From UBA4744 sp035282865 (GTDB lineage: Bacteria; Actinomycetota; Acidimicrobiia; Spongiisociales; UBA4744), in the NCBI GenBank assembly GCA_035282865.1, contig DATEVB010000162.1, positions 1 to 20,834 of the forward strand: a stretch of DNA of 20,834 nucleotides, read 5' to 3'. A program made the position numbers and the translations under genes. Positions 15,149-20,834 of this stretch are shown here, piece by piece. The number at the start of each line of letters is the position of its first letter. The stretch's first letter is position 1. The notes under the pieces are model-generated. The model saw nothing but the letters and a program-made list of their open reading frames with translations. It was not told the origin of the DNA and made no database searches.

Positions 15149-15454
15149 TCACTCGCCGGGGTCGGTGCCGATCGTCCGTAGCAACTCGAAGCTGAAGATG
15201 CCGCTGCGATGCACGCCCGGCCCGAATTCGAAGTTCACCGCGTACGCACCCACCACGTGTGCCCCGTCGATACGGATCGATTCCGGGCGCTCGAGAACCA
15301 GCGCCTTGCGGCGCTTCCCCGCATCGGAGCGGCAGTCGGCGCACAAACACTCGGCCCGAAGCACGCTGGCCGGGATATTGGTACGGGTCCCGTCCTCCCA
15401 CGTCAGGGTCACCAGGGAACCGGACTCAACCTCGATGCGGGACGGGATCTGCAC
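15149..15454 (-). CDS. DUF971 family protein
   Basis: 101 aa. It matches the DUF971 / gamma-butyrobetaine-hydroxylase N-terminal-like fold: IEVESGSLVTLTWEDGTRTNIPASVLRAECLCADC near the start, then AYAVNFEFGPGVHRSGIFSFELLRTI at the end. Cys36, Cys38 and Cys41 (ECLCADC) stand where family members often have metal-binding or redox Cys. Stand-alone members are linked in the literature to Fe-S cluster or Mrp/ApbC-type proteins, but no such gene is here. Start is GTG 15454: no Shine-Dalgarno, but TAGGCT (15467-15462, minus strand) ends 7 nt before it, which fits a leaderless mRNA. This looks like the last host-type gene before the accessory segment. Confidence 0.85.
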   Translation of the reverse strand: MQIPSRIEVESGSLVTLTWEDGTRTNIPASVLRAECLCADCRSDAGKRRKALVLERPESIRIDGAHVVGAYAVNFEFGPGVHRSGIFSFELLRTIGTDPGE

Positions 15455-15461
15455 CGCCCGC

Positions 15462-15467
15462 AGCCTA
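15462..15467 (-). promoter_or_regulatory. Leaderless-type -10 box (TAGGCT) for the DUF971 gene
   Basis: On the minus strand TAGGCT is followed by 7 nt and then GTG 15454. No Shine-Dalgarno exists, so the -10 box supports this start. Confidence 0.45.
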
Positions 15468-15562
15468 CCTGTGCTGGCCTTTCCACCGGACCTGACAGAT
15501 GCCGGCGCCCGGAGGCGACCTTGCCATCGCCGACGATGGGTGGTAGGTCAGTTTGAGAGTCA

Positions 15563-15598
15563 AGGGCCGTAGACGTATCCGAGGTTCGGCCCTACGCT
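15563..15598 (+). promoter_or_regulatory. Promoter with inverted repeat ahead of the GGLKGG protein
   Basis: TACGCT (15593-15598) is a TANNNT -10 box ending 6 nt before ATG 15605, so the mRNA may be leaderless; there is no Shine-Dalgarno. AGGGCCG (15563-15569) and CGGCCCT (15587-15593) form a perfect 7-bp inverted repeat whose right arm touches the -10 box. That is the expected position for a repressor site, though a hairpin of other purpose cannot be excluded. Confidence 0.4.
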
Positions 15599-15604
15599 GA
15601 GTGT

Positions 15605-15856
15605 ATGGCTAAGCGCTCAAGCAAACCCCGCGACACCAACGCTCGCGCCGCGGCCATCGTCGCACAGTCCACCGACCCGGAGGATAAGGGCACCGACCCT
15701 TACGAGGGAAAGAACCCTGCGGCGGTTGAGTTGGGCCGGTTGGGAGGGTTGAAGGGCGGCAGGGCTCGGGCTGAGAAGTTGACGGCTGAGGAACGGTCTG
15801 AGATCGCCAGGAAGGCAGCCAAGGCACGATGGGCCAAGACTTCAGACGACTCGTAA
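15605..15856 (+). CDS. Small basic GGLKGG-motif protein (KGG/histone-H1-like), unknown
   Basis: 83 aa. The N-terminal half is hydrophilic; the C-terminal half reads NPAAVELGRLGGLKGGRARAEKLTAEERSEIARKAAKARW, a pattern I know from many small bacterial proteins sometimes mislabelled histone H1-like. GGxKGG followed by AEERxEIARKAAxARW suggests a short helical, nucleic-acid-binding element; no function is established to my knowledge. The ATG has no Shine-Dalgarno but a well-placed -10 box, so it is probably leaderless. Its last 15 bp overlap the 3' end of the convergent ImmA/IrrE gene. Its high positive charge and location at the edge of the accessory segment raise the possibility of a link to that neighbour, which is inference only. 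Confidence 0.75.
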   Translation: MAKRSSKPRDTNARAAAIVAQSTDPEDKGTDPYEGKNPAAVELGRLGGLKGGRARAEKLTAEERSEIARKAAKARWAKTSDDS

Positions 15857-16903
15857 TCGCTGCTGGATTCCGCCCGCTTGCACGTTGTAGTTCGTTACGA
15901 ATTCCTCTGGATAGATGAGCATGACACGGGCAAGCTCCTCGATCGTATAGCGATGTTGGTTGAGATGGACGCCTATAGCGTCTCTTATGAGGGTCGGCGT
16001 TTCGTCATCGAGCGGCCATGGCTCGCCCTGCGAGAAACCCGCTCGGCTGTATTGGACGTAGAGACTCTTGACACGTCCAGGCGGAAGCGCTCCGATTCGG
16101 TCAGCGGTCATGATGAGGGCTTTCATTGAGACACGCCAGTAGGTTTTGAGGCTGGGCAGGTTGGTGAATGTAAGCCTTCGCAAATCCGCTTCGATCTCAG
16201 CTCGCGGAGTGAGGAACTCCTGCGCAAAAGCATTGGCTTCTTCCTCGGGATGCCCAGCGGTCGGAGTGCTGTGCATCACAAGATGACCAAGCTCGTGAGC
16301 GATTGTCCATCGACTTCTATCGGTCGAGTTGTGACGATTGACATAGAACAAGGGCGGAACGTCCTTGGTCCAGCTGCTCATACCGTCGAGCTTCCGAGTT
16401 TCGAAGTCGCGAAACATGACGATCCCACCCGCCGACTCGACAAGCATCACGAGATTCCTGATTGGCCCGGACGGAACTCGCCAATAAGCACGCAAAGTTC
16501 GTGCAACTTTTTCCGGGCCCCCGATCTCGTCGGGGTCCAGGGTGACGAACTCAAGAGGCGTGTCAACATCGATGTGGCGCAAAAGCCGGCTGACCTGTAT
16601 CTGCGCCAGATACATCTCGGCTTCTATCTTGTTTAGCAAGCGTGTTGGCATCAACTTTTGCTTGCGATGGTGTAAGCACACGCTGTCGGTTCCTCGGACT
16701 CGTTCGGGTTGGAGGAACATGATCTCGGGATACCGATAGTGGCGCGCCAGTTGAGCGAGTCGATCCGGTGGAGGAGCAATGACCCCGTTCTCCCATTTCG
16801 ACAGCAAGCCAGTCGAGATGTTGAGTTCCTCAGCAACGGCTGTTCCGGTCTCGCCCCGCGACAGGCGCGCGAGGACAAGCATCTCCGGATTCGCGGTGAT
16901 CAT
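15842..16903 (-). CDS. XRE-HTH / ImmA-IrrE family metallopeptidase
   Basis: 353 aa. Residues 1-62 form a Cro/C1-type helix-turn-helix (AVAEELNISTGLLSKWENG as helices 2-3), then a linker, and the ImmA/IrrE (COG2856) peptidase with zinc motif HELGH (His203, Glu204, His207) and the downstream EEEANAFAQEFLTPR block (220-234) supplying the third ligand. The catalytic set is intact. Family members cleave a specific repressor or antitoxin to switch on mobile-element, stress or toxin genes (ImmA-ImmR in ICEBs1 and IrrE-DdrO in Deinococcus are the known cases); here DNA binding and protease are fused. Its ATG overlaps the upstream gene's stop in ATGA, so the two are translationally coupled. The region is less GC-rich than the core genes, in line with transfer. 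The target is unknown. Confidence 0.92.
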   Translation of the reverse strand: MITANPEMLVLARLSRGETGTAVAEELNISTGLLSKWENGVIAPPPDRLAQLARHYRYPEIMFLQPERVRGTDSVCLHHRKQKLMPTRLLNKIEAEMYLAQIQVSRLLRHIDVDTPLEFVTLDPDEIGGPEKVARTLRAYWRVPSGPIRNLVMLVESAGGIVMFRDFETRKLDGMSSWTKDVPPLFYVNRHNSTDRSRWTIAHELGHLVMHSTPTAGHPEEEANAFAQEFLTPRAEIEADLRRLTFTNLPSLKTYWRVSMKALIMTADRIGALPPGRVKSLYVQYSRAGFSQGEPWPLDDETPTLIRDAIGVHLNQHRYTIEELARVMLIYPEEFVTNYNVQAGGIQQRLRVV

Positions 16904-17511
16904 CGGCTGTCATCAGAGTCGTCGGTTCTTTCGTGCGCAATACCCGAACTGACGGTCGGCCCAGTGGGTTCGAGTCCAGGGAAAGTAATCATCTCCGCGC
17001 CGCCTCCTCCAAGTAGCGGAATGTCGTAAAGCAGTAGGTCGCGGTAATGGCATACGATCACGACTCGGGAGATCTTGTGCTCACCCGGATCGAGAGTGAA
17101 TCCGCAAACCAGGGGTGTTGTCGGTTCAGTGATCTGTAACTGTCCAAGCAGCTCTTCCGTATAAGCATGCTGAACGAGTTCATCCTGCCTGATGGTCGAG
17201 TGGTATCTGGGTCGAAGGTCGGCTCCCCATAAGTGCTTGAAACGGACGGTCGCTCGATCTGGGATGATCTGCATCAGCATCCCCGGCCCACCATTGACCC
17301 GAACCGAGTTTGGAACCCTCTTCTCGATCTCGTCGACAATGTGGCAGTTGAGAATCTTGTACCGTGCCGAAGAGTCGAGCGGCTTCGTGAATTCGGGGTC
17401 CCTCGTCAACCTCTTGGACCAGCGTTCCCAGGCGACGTAATGGGCGTCGAGATAGGCGTCATGGAATGGTGCCGTGACTTCCGTGGCCTCTTCCATGGTG
17501 AGTAGTTTCAT
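16900..17511 (-). CDS. Unrecognised 203-aa protein, coupled partner of the ImmA/IrrE gene
   Basis: 203 aa when started at ATG 17511 (MKLLTMEEATEV). A longer frame reaches 17730 but runs through the promoters and the transposase gene. TTGACG-17-TAGATT on the minus strand ends 10 nt before ATG 17511, supporting the shorter form. I recognise no domain. Visible features: an acidic N-terminal helix, DAYLDAHYVAWERWSKRL, a Lys/Arg/His-rich middle (FKHLWGADLRPRYHSTIRQDELVQHAYTEELLGQL), a hydrophobic VVIVCHYRDLLLYDIPLLGGGG, and a Ser/Asp-rich acidic tail (HERTDDSDDSR). There is no signal peptide or clear membrane helix. Its 4-bp ATGA overlap with the peptidase gene and shared promoter imply joint function: it could be the cleaved target, an effector/toxin controlled by the HTH-peptidase, or a sensor. 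None can be chosen from sequence. Confidence 0.75.
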   Translation of the reverse strand: MKLLTMEEATEVTAPFHDAYLDAHYVAWERWSKRLTRDPEFTKPLDSSARYKILNCHIVDEIEKRVPNSVRVNGGPGMLMQIIPDRATVRFKHLWGADLRPRYHSTIRQDELVQHAYTEELLGQLQITEPTTPLVCGFTLDPGEHKISRVVIVCHYRDLLLYDIPLLGGGGAEMITFPGLEPTGPTVSSGIAHERTDDSDDSR

Positions 17512-17521
17512 TTCTCGACGC

Positions 17522-17550
17522 AATCTACTAGCTGTTAATCTCCGCGTCAA
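17522..17550 (-). promoter_or_regulatory. Promoter of the 203-aa / ImmA-IrrE operon
   Basis: Minus strand: TTGACG (17550-17545), 17-nt spacer, TAGATT (17527-17522). Transcription would start at about 17515-17511, giving a leaderless or near-leaderless mRNA at ATG 17511. Confidence 0.55.
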
Positions 17551-17604
17551 TACTTGAACGGAATCTTGAACAAACGGATTGACATTGCCTACCCGCTCAA
17601 GTAT
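17550..17604. promoter_or_regulatory. Candidate operator half-sites in the divergent promoter region
   Basis: ATACTTGA (17550-17557) and TCAAGTAT (17597-17604) are a perfect 8-bp inverted pair 39 nt apart. CTTGAAC occurs at 17553-17559 and again at 17565-17571, a 12-bp repeat. The left arm touches the minus-strand -35 box and the right arm covers the plus-strand -10 box, so one protein could control both directions. The HTH of the ImmA/IrrE protein is the obvious but unproven candidate. Confidence 0.4.
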
Positions 17605-17607
17605 GTT
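17579..17607 (+). promoter_or_regulatory. Consensus promoter of the transposase gene
   Basis: TTGACA (17579-17584), exactly 17 nt, TATGTT (17602-17607), then 7 nt to ATG 17615. This is the best sigma70-type promoter in the window and predicts a leaderless transposase mRNA. Confidence 0.6.
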
Positions 17608-17614
17608 AGTCATT

Positions 17615-18445
17615 ATGAGTAACAGGCTGAGCACCGAGCGGACAGGCCAGATCATCTCCTGTCTGGTCAAAGGAATGAGCATTCGCGGAACTGTTCGCGT
17701 CACCGGAGCTGCCAAGAACACCGTTACCAAACTCCTGGTCGATCTCGGACAAGCCTGTGCTGAGTATCAAGACCTCACCCTTCGCAACCTCGACTCCACG
17801 ACCGTCCAGTGTGACGAGATTTGGAGCTTCTGCTACTCCAAGCAGAAGAACGTCCCCCAGGAGTTCAAGGGCACGCCGGGATACGGGGACGTTTGGACAT
17901 GGGTAGCCATCGATGCTGACACCAAGCTCGTTCCATCGTGGCTGGTTGGGGAGCGGACCCTCGTCGACGCGTACGCGTTTGTCGATGATCTCCGGCGGCG
18001 GTTTAAGAACCGAGTCCAGTTGACTACCGATGGCCTCAATCTCTACTTGACGGTTATAGATTCGCTTCTGAGGGAGCGTGTTGACTACGCGATCCTCCAC
18101 AAGCTGTACGGCTCGGCGGACACCGAGCATCGGTACTCACCCGCCAAGTGCATCGGCGTCGAAGGCAAGATCATTATGGGCAACCCCGACTTTGAGAAGA
18201 TCAGCACGTCTTACGTCGAACGGCAGAACCTCACCATGAGAATGGGCATGCGCCGGTTCACCAGGCTCACCAACGGCTTCTCAAAGAGGATCGAGAATCT
18301 GGCCCACGCGGTCAGCCTCCACTACATGTACTACAACTTCGCACGACCCCACGGCAGTCTCGGCGAGGGCGTCACCCCAGCGATGGCCGCGGGCATTGCC
18401 GAGCATCCGTGGACGGTTTGGGACATCGCCTCCCTGATTGATTAA
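17615..18445 (+). mobile_element. IS1-family-like DDE transposase (single frame)
   Basis: 276 aa from ATG 17615, the start matched by the promoter; a TTG at 17579 is itself the -35 box. N-terminal HTH (about 15-45, MSIRGTVRVTGAAKNTVTKLL), then the DDE core: Asp67 in QCDEIWSF, Asp139 in LTTDGLNLY and Glu202 in SYVERQNLTMRMGMRRFTR, followed by the family tail NLAHAVSLHYMYYNFARPHGSLGEGVTPAMAAG. All three acidic residues are present, so it could be active. Classic IS1 needs a frameshift between insA and insB; this has one intact frame, as some IS1-family members do. I could not find convincing terminal inverted repeats or a target duplication, so element ends are not called and only the gene is given. 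Its composition is milder in GC than core genes. Confidence 0.85.
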
Positions 18446-18450
18446 AGCTG

Positions 18451-18486
18451 TTGACATAGCTAGCCGATAGTACGTACACTGCGTAC
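18451..18486 (+). promoter_or_regulatory. Promoter and operator of the toxin-antitoxin pair
   Basis: TTGACA (18451-18456), 18-nt spacer, TACACT (18475-18480). GTACG (18470-18474) and CGTAC (18482-18486) form an inverted repeat centred on the -10 box, a usual place for autorepression by a ribbon-helix-helix antitoxin. GGGAGA (18497-18502) is the ribosome binding site. The -35 box lies 6 bp past the transposase stop codon. Confidence 0.55.
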
Positions 18487-18507
18487 ACACACGTTTGGGA
18501 GAACGCT

Positions 18508-18810
18508 ATGACTGCCATCGCTCACAGGCTCAAGGACAAGGTAGTGCAGGAGAAGTCCGCACGCATCAATGTTCGATTGTCCGACAGGCAACGCGAACTG
18601 ATTCACGATGCTGCTGAAGTCACAGGGACAACTATGTCTGAGTTCATCCTCGTTCCAGCTATCGAGAGAGCAGCGAACATTTTGGCTTCGGAGCAGGTCA
18701 CTCGGCTCAACGCCGAAGTCGCTGAGCTGTTCACTGCTTGGTTGGATGAGCCGGCGCGTGTGCTTCCCTCAATGAAGCGACTGGCGGACGCAGAACCGTT
18801 CGATGCGTGA
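18508..18810 (+). CDS. DUF1778 (TacA-like) antitoxin
   Basis: 100 aa with GGGAGA 5 nt before ATG 18508. The middle (about 18-60: ARINVRLSDRQRELIHDAAEVTGTTMSEFILVPAIERA) is a typical DUF1778 ribbon-helix-helix DNA-binding domain, and the C-terminal helix (LNAEVAELFTAWLDEPARVLPSMKRLADAEPF) fits the toxin-wrapping segment of TacA-type antitoxins. It would neutralise the acetyltransferase encoded 7 bp downstream and repress their shared promoter through the palindrome at 18470-18486. An N-terminal extension of about 15 residues precedes the domain. The pair layout (antitoxin first) is standard. Confidence 0.9.
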   Translation: MTAIAHRLKDKVVQEKSARINVRLSDRQRELIHDAAEVTGTTMSEFILVPAIERAANILASEQVTRLNAEVAELFTAWLDEPARVLPSMKRLADAEPFDA

Positions 18811-18817
18811 CACCTAG

Positions 18818-19318
18818 ATGCGGGTCGAACCACTAGACCCCTCTAGGCATGATCGCAAGAACTTCGACTGTGGGCGGGAAAAGCTGAACGACTGGCTGGA
18901 ACACAACGCCGGGCAAGCGCAAGAGAAACACAACTCGTCGCGGACGTTCGTACTAACCGAGGACGGAATGACGATTGTTGGCTACTACGCGTTAGCCAGC
19001 CACGCGGTCGATGTCCAAGATGTCAGTCCAAAATTGGCCAAAGGCCACTCCAGGTATCCCATTCCGGCTGCGTTGCTCGCCCGCCTTGCTGTCGCGCTAC
19101 AGCACCAGAAGAATCATCTTGGTGAACGCCTCTTGGCCGATGCTGTTCGCCGGATCGTCGGGGTGTCAAAGGACATAGCTGTGGACCTCATCGTCGTCGA
19201 CGCCCTGGATGATGACGCAGCGCGGTTCTACCAACGCTACGAATTCGACCGTTGGCCCTCAGATGGTCACAAGCTGTTCGCCAAAGTCAAGGACATCGCC
19301 GCTACGTTCGGGCTGTAG
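18818..19318 (+). CDS. GNAT acetyltransferase toxin (TacT-like)
   Basis: 166 aa, the size of TacT toxins. Family features: FDCGREKLNDWLEHNAGQAQEKHNSSRTFVL near the N-terminus, IVGYYALASHAV, RYPIPAALLARLAVAL, and a C-terminal AARFYQRYEFDRWP with the conserved Tyr (Tyr138) thought to act as general acid. TacT-type toxins acetylate the amino group of aminoacyl-tRNA and stop translation. Odd point: the acetyl-CoA loop that usually reads GxGLG here reads KNHLG (98-102), so both P-loop glycines are replaced, which could weaken acetyl-CoA binding. It follows the antitoxin by 7 bp with no ribosome site of its own that I can see, so translation may depend on the upstream gene. It ends the accessory segment. 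Confidence 0.88.
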   Translation: MRVEPLDPSRHDRKNFDCGREKLNDWLEHNAGQAQEKHNSSRTFVLTEDGMTIVGYYALASHAVDVQDVSPKLAKGHSRYPIPAALLARLAVALQHQKNHLGERLLADAVRRIVGVSKDIAVDLIVVDALDDDAARFYQRYEFDRWPSDGHKLFAKVKDIAATFGL

Positions 19319-19464
19319 CCGATTTCAAACTGACGATGGCAGGGACAACGGATGAGCGTAGACTGCACCCGTCCTTGCCATGTTGGACCATCACCGAGCC
19401 TCCCGTTCCGCGGCTGGTTCCGTCGGACGGGAGCGAAGGGGACCCCCCGACTGGGATACCATGC

Positions 19465-20834
19465 ATGGCAATGAGTCAACCTCCGCCCCATCGGGGCATC
19501 TTCTGCAACCGGACCCTCAACCTGCGTTCGATCAAGGCGATCGGGTACGACCTCGACTACACGCTGGTGCACTACAACACCTTCGAATGGGAGCGGCGCG
19601 CCTACCACCACACCAAGCTGCGCTTGGCGGAAAGGGGCTGGCCGGTCGCCGACCTGGTTTTCGATCAGGACGAGGTGATCCAGGGCCTCACCATCGACCT
19701 GGAGCTGGGGAACCTCTTGAAGGTGACCCGCTTCGGATACGTGATCCGGGCGGCCCACGGCACCAGGGTCCTCGAGTTCGACGAGGTGCGCCGCGCCTAC
19801 GCCGGCACGGTGGTCGACCTCCATCAGAACCGTTGGGTCTTCCTCAACACCCTGTTCTCGCTGTCGGAGGCGTCACTATACGCCCAGCTGGTCGATCTGG
19901 CCGACGAGGGTGCCATCCCCGCGGTGGTCGGCTACGAGGACTTATACCGCACGGTGCGCCGGGCTCTGGACGCCGCCCACATGGAGGGCACGCTCAAGGG
20001 CGAGGTGGGAGCCGATCCGGACCAATTCATCGAACCCGACCCCGGAGTGGTGCCGATGCTGATCGATCAGCGGGAGGCAGGGAAGCAGTTGCTGCTCATC
20101 ACCAACTCGGAGTGGGAGTATGCCGAGAGGATCCTCACCCACGTGTTCGATCCGCAACTGCCCGATGGCCAGACCTGGCAGGACCTCTTCGATACGGTGA
20201 TCGTCTCGGCCTCCAAACCCGATTTCTTCGAACGTGACCAGCCGCTCTACCGAGTTGTAGATGAGGATCGGGCGCTGCTCAAACCGGCCTTCGGAACGAT
20301 GGAACCGGGTGGGGTGTATTTCGGCGGTTCTGCCCACCGGGTGGAGGAAAGCCTCGGCCTGTCCGGCGAAGAGATCCTCTATGTGGGCGACCATCTGTTC
20401 GGTGACGTTCATGCCTCCAAGTCGGCGCTCCGCTGGCGTACCTGCCTGGTGATCCGCGAGCTGGAAGCCGAGATCGACGCCCTGGCCGGGTTCGCCAAAC
20501 AGGAAACCGAGCTCATCGAGCTGATGGCCGTCAAAGAACAGCTCGAGGCCGAACAGGCCGACCTTCGCCTCACCCGGCAGCGCAACCGGTACGCCCCGGT
20601 CGAGCCGGCCCGCAGCAACCGCAGCCTCGATCGCGACCTCGAAGACGTACGCAACCGGCTGGCCGACCTCGACGAGATGATCGCTCCCCTGGCCATCAGG
20701 GCCGGGACGCTCAACAACGATCGCTGGGGACTGCTGATGCGGGCGGGAGCCGACAAGAGTCTGTTCGCCCGCCAGGTCGAACGGTACGCCGACGTGTACA
20801 CGTCGCGGGTCTCGAACCTCCTCGACGCCACACC
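19465..20834 (+). CDS. HAD-IG family (cN-II-like) 5'-nucleotidase, 3'-truncated
   Basis: At least 456 codons; the frame is still open at the window edge. All four HAD motifs are seen: motif I GYDLDYT (nucleophile Asp29, Asp31 counted from ATG 19465), motif II LLITNSEWEY, motif III Lys in SASKPDFF, and motif IV LYVGDHLFGDVHASK. The large insertion between motifs I and II (residues about 33-200) is the cap of the HAD-IG/cN-II group, which removes phosphate from purine nucleotides such as IMP in characterised members. After motif IV comes a long coiled-coil stretch (ELEAEIDALAGFAKQETELIELM...EQLEAEQADL, then DVRNRLADLDEM). The start is ATG 19465 or ATG 19471; TACCAT (19457-19462) ends 8 nt before the latter, favouring a leaderless start there. 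The host-like composition resumes here, after the accessory segment. Confidence 0.88.
   Translation, partial: MAMSQPPPHRGIFCNRTLNLRSIKAIGYDLDYTLVHYNTFEWERRAYHHTKLRLAERGWPVADLVFDQDEVIQGLTIDLELGNLLKVTRFGYVIRAAHGTRVLEFDEVRRAYAGTVVDLHQNRWVFLNTLFSLSEASLYAQLVDLADEGAIPAVVGYEDLYRTVRRALDAAHMEGTLKGEVGADPDQFIEPDPGVVPMLIDQREAGKQLLLITNSEWEYAERILTHVFDPQLPDGQTWQDLFDTVIVSASKPDFFERDQPLYRVVDEDRALLKPAFGTMEPGGVYFGGSAHRVEESLGLSGEEILYVGDHLFGDVHASKSALRWRTCLVIRELEAEIDALAGFAKQETELIELMAVKEQLEAEQADLRLTRQRNRYAPVEPARSNRSLDRDLEDVRNRLADLDEMIAPLAIRAGTLNNDRWGLLMRAGADKSLFARQVERYADVYTSRVSNLLDAT

Noticed and set aside
15563..15600. tRNA-like T-loop (GAGGTTCGGCCC) as a possible attachment site
   Set aside because: No acceptor, D or anticodon arms can be built around it; it is better explained as an inverted repeat at a promoter.
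17512..17730. N-terminal extension of the 203-aa protein to 17730
   Set aside because: It would run through both divergent promoters and antisense to the transposase gene; the promoter position supports ATG 17511.
17527..18470. Possible terminal inverted repeats of the transposase element (CTAGCT near 17530 and 18460; GATTAA-like matches)
   Set aside because: Only 6-10 bp with gaps, unequal spacing and no flanking duplication; too weak to define IS ends.
19380..20237. Plus-strand open frame of 285 aa at the start of the nucleotidase region
   Set aside because: Out of frame with the HAD motifs; its product is Arg/Gly/Pro-rich. The true gene is the frame beginning at 19465/19471 and running off the window.
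1..20834. CRISPR arrays or tandem repeats
   Set aside because: No evenly spaced direct repeats were noticed anywhere in the window.

Overview
This window is high-GC chromosomal DNA from a bacterium, most likely an actinobacterium and perhaps an acidimicrobiia-like lineage. The support is the strong G/C bias at codon third positions, a lipoprotein with a Streptomyces-subtilisin-inhibitor-like domain (mainly actinobacterial), and many genes with no Shine-Dalgarno site but a TANNNT -10 box ending 6-9 nt before the start codon, the signature of leaderless mRNAs. The taxon is inferred, not proven. No rRNA, tRNA or CRISPR array was seen, and no gap between genes exceeds 300 bp.

Region 1 (1-7340, + strand): the 3' end of an indolepyruvate/2-oxoacid ferredoxin oxidoreductase beta subunit; a secreted lipoprotein joining an SSI-like domain to a second uncharacterised domain; a membrane sensor histidine kinase with two PAS domains and no adjacent response regulator; and a translationally coupled pair of ABC exporter half-transporters. 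The residues of the pair predict a heterodimer with one dead and one active ATP site.

Region 2 (7356-14113): phosphoenolpyruvate carboxylase (-); divergent from it a tiny lipoprotein/membrane protein (+) and a DinB-like protein (+). Next come a stretch with a long GNRA-capped hairpin, a UbiA-family prenyltransferase (-), and a divergent 4-coumarate-CoA-ligase-like acyl-CoA synthetase (+). These are ordinary housekeeping or metabolic genes.

Region 3 (14346-15454): a membrane-anchored protein with a long acidic Pro/Glu-rich linker (+) and a DUF971 protein (-).

Region 4 (15605-19318) is an accessory segment, visibly less GC-rich than its surroundings. It holds a small basic GGLKGG-motif protein (+). 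Its 3' end overlaps a convergent two-gene operon (-) made of an unrecognised 203-aa protein translationally coupled to an HTH-ImmA/IrrE metallopeptidase. A divergent IS1-family-like transposase (+) shares a 103-bp promoter region with that operon, and a TacA/TacT-type (DUF1778/GNAT) toxin-antitoxin pair follows. The transposase and operon promoters both have good -35/-10 boxes, and three CTTGA half-sites lie among them. The TA promoter's -35 box lies 6 bp past the transposase stop. The 203-aa/ImmA-IrrE operon, its shared control region and the small GGLKGG protein are the best candidates here for something undescribed.

Region 5 (19465-end): a HAD-IG (cN-II-like) 5'-nucleotidase, cut by the window edge, resumes the host-like composition.
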